64,000 nucleotides of DNA, from assembly GCA_030704615.1 (NCBI GenBank), contig CM060734.1, positions 56,624,042-56,688,041 of the forward strand, read 5' to 3'. The notes under the pieces are model-generated. The model saw only the letters and a program-made list of their open reading frames with translations. It had not been told where the DNA came from and did not search any database. Both the position numbers and the translations under genes were made by a program. Each line of letters opens with the position of its first letter. Position 1 is the stretch's first letter. Source of the stretch: Takakia lepidozioides (Eukaryota > Streptophyta > Takakiopsida > Takakiales > Takakiaceae). Shown here one piece after another: positions 12,278 to 23,883 of this stretch.

Positions 12278-14467
12278 TCACATCATGCTGTGGCACCATT
12301 CCATCTCTGGTTTGTGCTCCGCTAGTCCAAAGGCTGGTACCAATCAACTGAACTGTTTCAGATTACCCCAAAAACTACCTCAAGCAACATGGCAAGATAG
12401 GTCCAAGCCAAATTTACACTCCAGCTTTTTTCCTGCATTTCAGCAGAAGTGCTTGTACAGGATTACAATGGCTTTAACTTGTTACCAAATAAATAAACAT
12501 GGCTACTAGCACAACACCATTTCCCCCCTCCTTTTTGAGATATCAAAGTCCTAAACTCATTGTTTGCAAACCATGCAAAACCAGGTTGAATGACAAGGAA
12601 GCGAAATAAAGTTGCACTCAAACCTTGGCGAAAGGTGGAGGGCTGGGGTCAGATGATGAGGTACTCAGTAGACTTTTCTTGCTGCACATTCCCGTCCTTC
12701 TCCGGACAGAAAAGTACGAGTGGAGGGAGAGGCATGCAACGAAAGCAAAAGGGCCATTAACTTTTCAAGGGCTTGCTGCATCAGACAGACCCCCAGAACT
12801 TCAGATCACACAAGGTCCCTGGTCTTTCAAAATGCCCAAAAAGAGGTTTGGAGCTACGAGGATCTGAAAGGGATACCACCTGAGATGTGTCAGCATAAGA
12901 TTGAACTGGAACCAGGGTCAGTACCAATGGTAGTTTTACTATGTGCTAAGTGAGTGAGAAAATCACTCCACTGCAGTAGAGAACAGGCCAGGAAGGGAGA
13001 CAAATGGCCAGACAGAGATGTGCATGTGTGCAAGTGCACAGTAACCCAGTCTCAAAATATACCAGCTTCTTGGTCACTTCAAATTACAAGGGCTTCAGAA
13101 ATAAATTTCTCTCTCGATCTATATGGCTGTAACCTTCAACTGTAAATGGCTGGGAGGCACTGCATTGGACATGATGCCACGACTCTTTAGCAAAACAATG
13201 GGTACCTAAAACCACATGAACCTGCACGGTCTAGATCTCCTTTTGAAAGTCGGAATCACATAGGGAGCAACCAGACATAGGGAGATAAAACTCGAACATT
13301 GTTTAGGGGTCAAAACTATCAGTATCCTCTTGTGAACAAACTACTGAGGAGGCTTCAATCCATAGACCCACAAGTGCGGTGTGTGTTAAATGACTGGAAA
13401 GATGAGCTTCAGTTAGTAGCTGGTCCCAATACACAAGATATCGGGAAAACCTCAATTTTCAAATTTCCTCACAAGTTCCTTCCTCATGGGTCCAAAACTA
13501 GAAACTTCCACAGAAATGTTGGCCAACTATAACACTGAACACGGCAACCTAGATTCATTCCAGTGCCAGTACATTTTCAGCAGTCTTGTTTAGCCTGGAG
13601 TTCTAAGGGACCAAAGGGCTCTTAAGACACTCGGAAGGTATCACCGCAACAGAAGAATCCTTTAGTCCTCCCTCGTTGAAAATCTGCGTAATCGGGCCAA
13701 TCTCTTCACTGACACATGACCTCAGCTCCAAAGGCTCCTGTATTTCAGCCAATATGAACTTGGAGCTGAGTGGAGAATGCCCCAGAGAGTATAGAAAACC
13801 ATGACATGAGAAATGGTAATTGGAGTACACAACAGCCGTATAGACTTGGTGACTGTATCTCACCAATCCATAGACCAAGAACAATTTAGGGCCAATAATT
13901 CAATCATTCCAAAGCTTACAGGAAGTAGTTATTATTGACACTGGTGTAGAGCAGTTCCAAGATCTTGGTACTTTGACAACAAAGTGGTCTCTAGCTTTTC
14001 CTATTGGTAGAAAAATCGAGCACATCCAGTGTTCATTATTATATGTGAACAAAAAGTACAACCCAGTGCGTCTGACTCTTTCCCTTGAAGAAGACGGGGG
14101 AGCTCACAAATTGGAGGCCTGCCCGTCTGTAGAGTGTTCGTGTACAGAATATCTGCACATGCAGGTCAGGGTCTCAACCAAATTGACATATTTCCAATCT
14201 GCTCTTCCTATTCCCTCAATCCAATCAAAGTAACACTTTCAATTCATGCACTAATAGATGTTGCTCTCGTTCTGTCGAGTTGGGGGGTTTTGACTGTTAC
14301 CCACTTATATGATTTGGTCATCACTGGCTGTGCATTAGGAGTCTTAAGAAAAGCTGAACTGGAGCAGACAGTGGAAACACAATGTTGTTCTACTTGACCT
14401 GTGAACACCATATAAATGTGTTTTAAGCTTCCTGTGGACATTATAAAGTTCCATCCCTTTCCTTTCC
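12278..14467. other. 2.2-kb stretch without a recognisable gene
   Basis: Only short open frames on both strands, none with a recognisable domain or splice pattern. Composition is ordinary. It may hold UTR or intron sequence of the 11365 gene. Confidence 0.5.
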
Positions 14468-15532
14468 TTAGCCTATGGTCTCATCATCCATCCAGATAAC
14501 AACAGTACCCACCAAGTGAAAGAGATGGCTAAAAGACCCACCTGCAACCTCTCCTTGTTTTGCTATGGAGATGTATGCGGAGCTGTTGAGACAAGCTGGG
14601 TGTGCGAGAACCTCGTTTGCCGCTTCATTGAATATATTCACCAAAGCACTGTAGTTATCATCAGCGAGCAACTGCTGCAGCTGGCCTTCCTTGTTTGGGA
14701 CAACACCTAACTACGGCACCACTTGCATGAAGTGCACTGTTTCAGTCTGCCTCTGCTGCGTTCACCTTTTGCCTCGATTGTCCCACTCAGAAAAGTATTC
14801 ATTCCACAGCTTCTCCTCGTCTCTGTTATACTTTCCTGATGTCACATTGACAGTATCATGTCAAAGTCACTCCAAATTATCATCAACCAGCTAACTTACA
14901 GAATTCAACATGAAAATTTAGGGCCGACTCTGATAAGAGGGGAAAACAGGATGAAATGTATTGAAGAAGGTGCCTTCATTAGCAGTGCCTCATTTTATCA
15001 ATTGTGCCGCTGCTGCTGCGGCTTCCAGTTGATCATCTACCCATGCAGGTTTCTTGTAGCTATCCTTCCACAGGGAATCATAGGTAATATGGAGCTGACA
15101 ATGACAGCCTAGAATTGTTCTAGCAAACACCGCAACCCTAATTATCCCACTAGTTCCTATGCTGACTTGCGCTTCCAACAGGCATTCACCTTTTTGCGTC
15201 GATTGTTCCACCCTTGACTGCGGTAAGAAACATATTCATTCCAGAGCTTCTGCTCGTCTCTGTTATCTGCTTTTCGGTAATTTCCTGCTGCCACCACATT
15301 GTCCTTGACCTTGTGTCATGACCCATGGAGGATTTGGCCGACCATCAACCCAAAAGGACCCCTTGTGTGTGCTGCTTGTGTCTACAGTGTCGGATTGGTC
15401 TGTGAGAACCACCACGGTACAGCTGAGATCTTCTTCAGTGTTTGCATTGAGCAGCGAGACTGTTGAGAGCTTGCAGCTTGCAAGGTGAACGATGGCGGAA
15501 AACGCAGAGCTCCTGCAGTTCAAGAACTTCAA
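14468..15532 (-). pseudogene. OSB-type PDF-motif gene relic
   Basis: On the minus strand, pieces resemble the PDF motifs of organellar single-stranded DNA-binding (OSB) proteins. One piece reads GSFWVDGRPNPPWV (about 15360-15319); one reads DEQKLWNEYVSY..WNNRRKK before a GTGAAT donor (about 15270-15185); another reads ITYDSLWKDSYKKPAWVDDQ followed by an alanine run and AAQLIK (about 15090-14990), then a stop. The same order and intron sequence recur at 36.1-36.8 kb and 53.7-54.7 kb. Stops and indels show that this copy is broken. OSB identity rests on the W..DPS.WWDNR..K..PDFK..T...LW pattern across the copies and is inference. Confidence 0.5.
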
Positions 15533-16102
15533 GAACCGGGCAGTCCGGGCACGCTCTGGAAAGACTTGGCGCTCAAGCGGGCAATCCGGGCAGGTCCCGA
15601 AAACATTGACGACGAAGACATGCCTACGATGACATGGCTACGATGACGTGGCACTATGGCACCCCTATCTGCTCTACGCTACACTAGCTTCTGATCTTCG
15701 GTCGTCGCTAGAACTAGGGTAGCCTGTGGTGATGTCATCTTAAGGGCGTGAGCGGCAGCGAGCTCAAGTGACATGGAAGTCCCTGGCTAGGATTATAGCA
15801 CCTGCATGATAAGGAGAGTAGGCCCATGTCAGCAGAAACAAACCAACGCTACCACATGAGCGACAGTAGGGCACGGGACAGATCGTTGAGAAGCAAAAAT
15901 GAATGAACCAGATGAGGGCCACGGCGAGAAAGAGTAGATCGCAACAAAGCAGTTCCCTAACATTTCGGATTTCTAAGCAATAGTCCCTGGAAATCCAACT
16001 TTCACGGAGAGGCTCCACAATAAGCACCACGTCATATGGCCTTCTCGTTGCCGTTCTTCCCGTGTGGTAGCTGAGGGTGTCAGTTTACGAGCCATCAACC
16101 AA
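15533..16102. other. Spacer without recognisable features
   Basis: No convincing open frame, repeat or RNA gene seen. Confidence 0.5.
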
Positions 16103-16642
16103 TCAGCATGCCTTCAGCAGGTTGCGGGGACTTCCACTGCCGCTCGTGTGGTAAGGCCCTAATAAGTCCAAGTGCAATGTGTCCAATGACCCCGCAGCTT
16201 GGAAATCTCCCGCCATTGTTCCAGGAAAACCCCCTTTGCTATTCTTCACAAATTCCCAGCGACCAAAAGTACTTGAAATCCCATATCTCCTCCAAGGCAG
16301 GTCCAAAAATTGTGAGACCAAGTCTTTGCACCCCTTTTCATGGAGGGCTTTCCAACGATACCAAGCACTCCGCTGTTTGGAAGATCTCAACGTTACAAAA
16401 CAAAACAAAACAAACACACAAACAAACAACCTTCCAAGACTGCGGCGATGAAGATGGAATTGACTGCGCTGTTTACTCCAGCCACCTCTCCTTAATGCAA
16501 ATGCTGAGCTTGAGGCTGTGGAGAATTGGGAAGTGATCTCTCCCCCCCCCTGTTTATGACACGATTGCAGATAGGTTTCTTGTTTGCTCATATACCTAGT
16601 CTGCAAGGGCTTTGCCTTAGCTTCATTTCCCGCTCCCTGCAT
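16103..16642 (-). other. Unrecognised 179-codon open frame
   Basis: An uninterrupted minus-strand frame with a hydrophobic patch (FVCVFVLFCFVTL) that comes from a CAAAA-repeat-like stretch on the other strand. Its C-terminal half contains WKALHEKGCKDLVSQFLDL and WRRYGISSTFGRWEF. These faintly recall LINE ORF2 C-terminal sequence, but I cannot support that. It could be chance or a transposon relic next to the LINE ORF1 relic. Confidence 0.2.
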
Positions 16643-16668
16643 CCGCTGACTGACATCCCCAACTCCAC

Positions 16669-18032
16669 TTAGTGCTGCTCACTGGGAAGAGTCTCGTTCT
16701 GCCTTTTTGGTCTGTCCCCGCTCGCCTTTCGTCTTTGAACTGCAACTAATCTCTTGCTTCCGTTTGACTGACGGTCCATCCTTGCTCTGTTCTCACCGTG
16801 GCTTGGTGGAACTGTTGTGTGGCGCAAGGTTTCCTGGGGGGTTGAATCAAGGCCAAGATCTTTCCCTTCTTTTATTAGGAAACATGTGAGAGGAGCAGCA
16901 AGCTCGCGGCAGCGAGAGGGGTTCATCGTCGCGCTTGGTAGTTGGGGTGTGGCTGGACGCTCCGGGGCTTCCACTCTCCTTCCTGGTGGGCTACTTGGGC
17001 CGGTCGCGCCGGCGCCGTTGCTCCTCGCGGCACGTGTGGCCTTTGCCCTTGGTGGTGTGTTGCCTTGTGCCTGTCTGTTTTTTTTCGTTTCTTCCGGGGT
17101 GCTTTTTTTTTTTTTTTTTTCAGATTTTTTTTTTGGGAGACTTTTTTTCCCACTTCAATCTTTCCTTTCCTGACCTTTTCCTTTATTTTTTTTCTACGTA
17201 CCACTTCCCCACCCGCTGAAGCTCCGATCGCAACCCCCCCAGCTCCCCATCCTAGCCAGCTCGCAACTTGTTACTACTCCGGAAACCCATCCAACTCTCC
17301 GGTTCGCCCCCCACCTGAAAAATCACCTGGCCATTGGTGGGGTCATCTTCCCCCCCGCCGCTGTCTGCACCTATCCCCTTCTGTCTCCCTTTCCCACGGA
17401 AGAACGAGCCGACCCTCCCATATCCCCCCCGGTTTAATCAAACGCGCACTCACCTCCCCCCACCCCCACCATACGCTCTGGGGGTCCAACACCCTTCCTG
17501 ACCGCTATAGGAAACAGACCACTGATCGCCTAGTGTTTCAGTATCTATTGACCTGCTCCTTCGACCAAATCATAGCACACGCCACAGCGAACCACCCACT
17601 CTTTGGCCTCCCTACCCGTAGCCACTACCCAGGCTGTCAAGAGCCTATCGACCAAATGCGCTGCTAATTTTGACTATACCAAAGATAGTGGAGTATCAAA
17701 GCTGGTTGTGCTCATGCTGGAGAATGAGAATGAGAATGAGAATGGACGATTCTTTCATCATTGTACCGATCAGAGAGAAGCACATCTCCACATTTTGCTT
17801 CATCTGTAATGGAGAAGGACACATGCGTTCCAACTGCCCTAAACGCACCAGGCCAACAGACTCCGAGGCCTCCAAGCTTCCTCTTTTTTCAAACACCAAA
17901 GCGGGCTCCTCGTTTAATGTTGCTGCGCCAAGTAATACGGTTACAGTCTCCATGGAAACGGATGTAGAAAGGTTGCAGCCGGATCACTCCACCAGAAAGA
18001 GGAAACGGCGCAAGGGGGAGTCGTCCAAGTGA
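16669..18032 (+). mobile_element. LINE ORF1 (gag-like) relic with CCHC zinc knuckle
   Basis: A proline-rich, frameshifted stretch leads into a readable C-terminus (17670-18032) with a CCHC knuckle, CFICNGEGHMRSNC, followed by a basic tail (RKRKRRKG). This arrangement is typical of the ORF1 protein of plant LINEs, which binds element RNA. The N-terminal part is broken by long poly-T runs (about 17102-17122 and 17127-17136). An ENEN repeat from a GAATGA-type microsatellite (17722-17746) disrupts the middle. No ORF2 follows, so this is a 5' fragment. Membership in the same family as the LINE 3' ends in the window is not shown. Confidence 0.5.
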
Positions 18033-18040
18033 GTTCATCC

Positions 18041-19499
18041 TAACCGCCCCTACGATCAACACCCTGTAACAATGAAGGAGAAATGGGCTTCGTTTCCTTT
18101 CCCGCAAGAAGAATTACAACTTCTGGATAGCACCAGTCTGGCTATTTCTTTCCTTGAATTGCATTCTTTCTCCATGAAGCCCCTTACTGGCTGAGCCCCA
18201 GGATCGCCGTATGCAAGAGACAGGGCAACGATTTGTGTAACCCTTCTCATATACACTTTCTTCGACGACTACACTAACTTCTGCATGTCGGATGATGTGG
18301 AAGGATTTCGCTCAGCCTGGGTCTCGGAATCCTCGGCCAAAGAGCTATTGATAACCGGAAGGTTATTCTTGTTTTTAATTCATTAAATGTTGTAAATTCT
18401 CAAATACCTGGAATGCATATCTCAAATTATAGAACCAAACTTCCGGTTATGAAGAAGATTAAGACCTCAACCTTTTTGAAACCATATCAAGCTTTACTTA
18501 CAACTGACATGAGGTAACTGTACAAACTTGGATGGAAAGTTCCCATAGCAAGGGAAGTGTTAACATGAAGAAATGAAAAAGTCTAAAGCGTAGCAAACCG
18601 ATCAAACCAAATGATCATCCCATCCAAGTGCCTGAATCACATCAGACAAGAAATGGGTGTGACATGGGGAAGAGCAGAAAGATGAGACGAAGCCATGCCA
18701 GCTACAGTAGCCCTTTCAACTAAGACTCAGACCTTTCAACTTTTTAAAAATTAAAAGTTAAAAATTAAACACTAGTGTAGTATCTAGTTTGCCATTTTTT
18801 TTCTTTGGCTGCATGCGATTAGGGTTTAAATTTTACAACTTGATAGTGATTATCAAATTTTTTAATGATCTTAGCAAACATTTTAATCTCAGTTTCATTC
18901 ATTTATACTTTAGTTTCAGACTACCAGAGCGCTTGAAGCTCAAAAGAGTGTTTTTTTTCAAGGGCCACTGTCCCCTTTAAAAAAAGAAAGAGAGGTTTTT
19001 GGAGGGACTTAGTCGGCAGTGCAGTGATGACATCATACATGGGAAAGAGTTGCACGCCAGAACAATCGCTTGCACGGAATGGGAAAGAGACAGAGTGTGA
19101 GTGCATCCTGCTCTAAAACCTCACTATCACCTTTCTCTCTCACCTTCTGTTCCTGTCGATTCCGTCACAACATTGGGGTAGCCACAATTGCCAGAAATTG
19201 CCACATTTGGTTACACCACAGAGCTGGAATTAACCACTTACTCTCTAGTTTCATGTGCATCCGGGGCTACTTGGATCCATACTCTGAATCCCTGCAACCG
19301 GATTTTGGTCAGCTATGGAGTTGATGGGTATGATTTTTTTCCCACTACTCTGAAGGCCTGCCTAATGGGTTGTTATGTTCTTGAGTTTTCTTTTCAAAAT
19401 TTCATTGCCTCTCAGTTCAGGCCTTTTCGCAGACTGAGACGAAATCTAAGCATGTGGGTTGGCGATTAGAAGCAGCAGCCTTGGCAGCTTACAGTAAGC
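18041..19499. other. 1.4-kb stretch without a recognisable gene
   Basis: AT-rich with short open frames only. Part may be the upstream region of the OSB-like sequence that follows. Confidence 0.45.
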
Positions 19500-20043
19500 A
19501 TGGCCCGTGGGGGGGACATGCCTGCCTTGCGCGTCTCCACAATGACCTTCATCGCCTCCTTCCGGGCATGTTCTCAAGGTGTTTTCGGGTGTCCTCACCT
19601 GCCTCCCCACGGATATCTTGGTTGGTTGGTTGGACCGGACCCCGCTCTGGATTTTTCAGACTGCATTACAATGAGGTTTGCCTCACACAATTTCAAGCCG
19701 ATTGGCGGACAGCGGAGACCAGTATTGGAAGGTGACGTTTATGGGCATGGGAATGAGCAAGGAGGCGAGCTGGAGGTGGAGCTCAATGAGCGGCCACTTC
19801 TTGCCGCGGTGACATCCAGCAAGCAAATTGCCAATACAGTGAACCTCGTTGGCCCTGTAAAGCATGGCCTTGAATGTAAATACTTTCATTCGGGGAAAGT
19901 GTTGGCAAAATCCAACCTTGCCTTGGCTACAACTGCTTCCAAGACTGCAGTTCCGAGCTGGTCAGTTATTTCTGTTACTGGTGTAGAGTAGGGCATGATC
20001 GTCTTATGTTGGTGCCTCATATCAATGAGATGTTGTCATTCCA

Positions 20044-20077
<34 letters not shown>

Positions 20078-20945
20078 GTGTGTGTGGTGGTCCTTAAAGA
20101 TGTGTTGACGAAGAGTGCTAGTTTAGTTATAAGGACACGGGTTGAAGAAATTGTTGTTACCATAATGCTGTGTGAACTTCCATATCCTGAAAGTCATTTG
20201 AGATGTTCTGGTTTGTTAGGTTGATAAAGACCAGGTTAGGGGATGGCAGGTTGGAGTTGGAGATTTACTATAAGCCGGCTGAGAGCGCATGGAAGAAAGT
20301 GGATGCTTTTGTCAACATAACCAACATTCTTCTAAGAAGTGCCAAGGTTTGTACTTCAAACATATATGCAGAACCTTTAGCGTCTCTCTGTCTTTCTCTG
20401 TACCTGAATTGGTCCTCGGCTAATCATTTTGCCTGACTTTGTCTGTTGGGGTAGATAAGGGGATGTTTGCAGTGGCTGGTATTGTACTAGATAAAGGCAA
20501 AGTAGGACACAAGTATGGAGGGCCTGATGATCCTGATGCATGTTCTAGCGTCATATGGGGGAGAGGTGGCCTGAGAACAGTGAGCTTTGTAGAACCAGAA
20601 AAGTCAGGTTGCTTTGTCTACCCTTTCTGATTGCAAACTGGGTGGGGTCTATGGTGAGAAGGAAGCGGACTGATGAGTCCTGTCGTCTCTCCCCTTCTCT
20701 CCTCCCCAAGGCCTAGAGCAGTTGGTAGGGGAGATGGAGCCCAAGGTTAGTGAGGTCTCTGAAACAGCAAACAAGCCGGAGTACGGCACACATCTACTCT
20801 GAGCTGAACCTTTGATCGGCAAGTAGCAGGCCAAAGTTCCAACATTCTTGCAGTTCTTGCATACAGGTCAAGCGATGAGCCTAGAACGGCTCTGGCAGGT
20901 GCTCTTCTCAGATCCTTCACAGTGGTGGGACAACAGGGTTGATCA
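19500..20945 (+). CDS. OSB-like organellar single-stranded DNA-binding protein, partial gene model
   Basis: Two pieces support an OSB-type protein, which binds single-stranded DNA in plastids or mitochondria. The frame from 19500 ends at 19991 and contains IANTVNLVGPV..LECKYF and SGKVLAKSNLALA, like the start of the OSB OB-fold (ANSVNLVG-type). Much later, 20871-20942 encodes MSLERLWQVLFSDPSQWWDN, the first half of a PDF motif, ending in a GTGAGA donor. Exons between are uncertain; 20560-20610 may hold a further OB-fold strand (LRTVSFVEP). A 33-G homopolymer (20044-20076) lies in the presumed intron. I could not find the second half of the PDF motif downstream, so the gene may be truncated or may splice into the PPR gene that follows. 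Confidence 0.45.
20044..20076 (+). repeat. G33 homopolymer
   Basis: Thirty-three consecutive guanines followed by a short TG repeat. Could form G-quadruplexes; could also be a length-polymorphic or assembly-sensitive tract. Confidence 0.9.
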
Positions 20946-21513
20946 GGTGAGATCTTCGTTTGGGATGTGGAAGAGGTATTGTGACTGAATCTGGCATGAT
21001 GATGTTCTAGGAGTGGATGGTATCTCCGGTCCCTATAACAATGACAATTTTGCTTCTCGACATGAAAAAGCACCAAAAGTGGTCCTTACTGTTTCCATCA
21101 GCAGGCTGTTCAAAGTAGTCGGTCAAGGTTGTTCTGTATGATTTGAAAGATGTGTAGAGCTCTGGTGGCTGTAGCCTGGTCCGCTGTGCATGAACATTGC
21201 TGCTCAGGTGGTTTTCACAGAAAAGCCTCAAATTAGCATACTTCCGAACAAAGTGCACTAGTGAGGCCCTTGAGACTGAGGGTTTGAACCCTGCTTTGGT
21301 GAAGACCAGGGTAGCTGCCATGATACAAGGTCGAGCACAGTCTGGTGATGGCTGTAAAGTCGCTGTACACCATGGAGCTCCAGGCAGAGAAAACTACAGG
21401 TACTGTGTTGGTGATGATTGAGGTTCCAGAGAAGATAGATCTTTCCAGTTTATTCCTAAGGATGAATGGAGGCAATTTAGACACCCTGTTTATATGTAGC
21501 AAGGAGCCTGGCC

Positions 21514-23487
21514 TTGAAGAGATCTCTCGTGAAGTATCTAGGAGCTTTAAATCTAATAAGTAAGTTTGAGTTATGCAGGATGGCAGGGTTGAGCCAGGTA
21601 TCAGGCATCTCCTCCACCATCACTGCCTTTGAAAGAGGACCAAGAGAGAGAGTCCACAAAGACTCTTCTGGCACTAGTGAGGATGTGAGGACACTGTGCA
21701 AGGCAGGACGACTGACAGAGGCACTGAACATGTTGAACCAACGAAGAATTTCAGTAGATTCCAATACTTACGTCTGTCTCTTGCAGGAGTGCCTCAAGCA
21801 GAAAGACTTAGCAGCTGGAAAGCAGGTGCATGCCCACTTTACGCAAGGTTATTTCAAGCCAAACATCTCTCTTCTCAACACCCTTATCAACATGTATGCC
21901 AAGTGTGGGAGTGTGGTGAATGCACGTCAAGTTTTTGACAAAATGGATGAACGAGATATGTTTACGTGGAACACAATGATAGCAGGATATGCCAAGCATG
22001 GTGGTGCTTGGGAGGCTTTCAAGATTTATGAGCAAATGCAATGGAATGGGTTGACACCTAACCAGGTCACATACACTTGCATTCTCAATGCATGTACCAA
22101 CTTAGGAGCCTTGGAAAAGGGTGAAGAGGTACATGCTGACATTATCAAAGCCGCAATCCCGCTAGATATTATTCTGGAGACGGCCCTTGTTGACATGTAT
22201 GCCAAATGCGGAAGCATGAAGGTTGCGCGGCAAGTGTTTGACAAAATGCCGCAACGAAATGTGGTCTCATGGAATGCTGTGATTGCAGGATATGCTCGGC
22301 ATGGGTGTGGTAGAGAGGCTTTTGAGATGTATGAGCAGATGATGTGGGAAGGGGTGATGCCTGACAAGGTCACATTCATTGGCATTCTCAAGGCGTGTTC
22401 CAGCCTGGCAGCTCTGGAAAAGGGCATAGAGGTCCATGCTGACATCATCAAAGCTGGAACTGGGCCAGATATCAATCTGGAGAACTCCATCGTGGACATG
22501 TATGCCAAATGCGGGAGCATGAGGGATGCACGTCAAATGTTTGATGTTATGGCTAAACGAGACGTCTTTTCATGGAGCACCATAATTGCAGGATATGCTC
22601 AGCACGGTTGTGGTGGGGAGGCCCTTCAATTATTTGAGCAAATGCAACAGGAAGGCGTAAAGCCGAACAATGTCACCTTTATAAGTGTTCTCTCTGCATG
22701 CAGCCATGTGGGCCTAGTCGATGAAGGCTGTCACTACTTTGATTCCATGTGTCGAGATCATGGCCTCACTTGCACAGTGGAGCACTTTGGCTGCATTGTG
22801 GACCTTCTTGGTCGTGCAGGGCGATTTGATGAGGCAGAAGATATCATTAACAGAATGCCAATCGACCCAGATGTTGGGGTGTGGGCGGCCTTGCTTGGCG
22901 CCTGCAGAATTCATGGCAATGTAGACGTAGCAGAGCATGCGGCTAAAGCCCTTCTCAAATGGGATCCACAGGATACTGCAACTTATGTGCTACTATCAAA
23001 CATCTATGCCGCTGCCAACAGGTGGGACGATACAGCAAAGGTCAGAAAAATGATGGAGGACAGAGGTCTCAGAAAGGAACCTGGGCACAGCTCCATTGAG
23101 GTGGACAATCGGGTGCATAGATTTGTTGTGGAAGACAAATTGCATCCACAAATTGGGGAGATCCATGACGAGCTGAAGAGATTGTCTCGACAGATGAAGG
23201 AGGCTGGGTACATGCCTGACACACGCTTTGTACTGCTTGATGTCAATGAGCAGCAAAAAGAGTTTTCCCTTTGCCACCACAGTGAGAAGCTGGCTGTTGC
23301 TTTTGGGCTCATTAGCACAACCCCTGGGAGACCTCTCCGAGTCATTAAGAACCTTCGAGTGTGTGGCGACTGCCACACAGCCGTCAAGTTCATCTCTAAG
23401 ATAGTTGGCAGATCAATTGTTGTGCGGGATGCCAACCGCTTTCACCACTTCGAAGATGGGTTTTGTTCTTGTGGGGATTACTGGTGA
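21514..23487 (+). CDS. PLS-class PPR protein with E/E+ and complete DYW domain
   Basis: Intact 657-codon intronless frame. The protein is an array of PPR motifs of P, L and S type, with the usual signatures [24 protein letters not shown] and G..P..VT. Then come E/E+ motifs and a complete DYW domain: the deaminase signature HSEKLA, CGDCHTA, FHHF and the terminal CSCGDYW. Such proteins bind a specific organellar transcript and catalyse C-to-U RNA editing in plastids or mitochondria. The start is uncertain: ATGs at 21514 and about 21580 both precede the first motif, and neither gives an obvious transit peptide, so an upstream exon may be missing. Degenerate relatives with the same N-terminal sequence (SGTS..ERGSREGVH..) occur at 53.2-56.0 kb, there joined to OSB-like PDF sequence. 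Confidence 0.95.
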   Translation: MKRSLVKYLGALNLISKFELCRMAGLSQVSGISSTITAFERGPRERVHKDSSGTSEDVRTLCKAGRLTEALNMLNQRRISVDSNTYVCLLQECLKQKDLAAGKQVHAHFTQGYFKPNISLLNTLINMYAKCGSVVNARQVFDKMDERDMFTWNTMIAGYAKHGGAWEAFKIYEQMQWNGLTPNQVTYTCILNACTNLGALEKGEEVHADIIKAAIPLDIILETALVDMYAKCGSMKVARQVFDKMPQRNVVSWNAVIAGYARHGCGREAFEMYEQMMWEGVMPDKVTFIGILKACSSLAALEKGIEVHADIIKAGTGPDINLENSIVDMYAKCGSMRDARQMFDVMAKRDVFSWSTIIAGYAQHGCGGEALQLFEQMQQEGVKPNNVTFISVLSACSHVGLVDEGCHYFDSMCRDHGLTCTVEHFGCIVDLLGRAGRFDEAEDIINRMPIDPDVGVWAALLGACRIHGNVDVAEHAAKALLKWDPQDTATYVLLSNIYAAANRWDDTAKVRKMMEDRGLRKEPGHSSIEVDNRVHRFVVEDKLHPQIGEIHDELKRLSRQMKEAGYMPDTRFVLLDVNEQQKEFSLCHHSEKLAVAFGLISTTPGRPLRVIKNLRVCGDCHTAVKFISKIVGRSIVVRDANRFHHFEDGFCSCGDYW

Positions 23488-23883
23488 AACCACCAATATA
23501 ATTGAAAAAGTTGTGTCGCTGCGAATATGAGAATGGGTTTTATCCTTGCTTTAGTGAAGTAGAATAGGCATGAGATAATCCTGAATCAAGGTTGAGCTGC
23601 AGTCATGGAGGAAATCCTAGACTTTGGAGGTTGAAATTCTTGCATGAAAGAAGATTGGACAAGGGATCTGCAGATCCAACAACCAATTATTATTAACATA
23701 TGAAGTAAAATCAATTGTGCCGGATGGGCAGCCAGTTTCCAATCTTAGGGGATTGTCCAACCACATGCATCTAACAGTGGTGCTACTTTGTCATGTACTA
23801 GTATGCAATAGCAACACAAAGGGAGAGATGACATAGAGAAGCTGGACACAGTTCCAATATTCAATACTATTACAGCATGGCCC
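23488..23883. other. Tail-to-tail spacer between the PPR-DYW gene and LD
   Basis: The stop codons of the two convergent genes are 396 bases apart, so this holds both 3' UTRs. No separate feature seen. Confidence 0.7.

Noticed and set aside
16942-17667. 241-codon proline/phenylalanine-rich open frame
   Set aside because: It arises from poly-T and C-rich low-complexity DNA; only the following zinc-knuckle part looks coding-derived.
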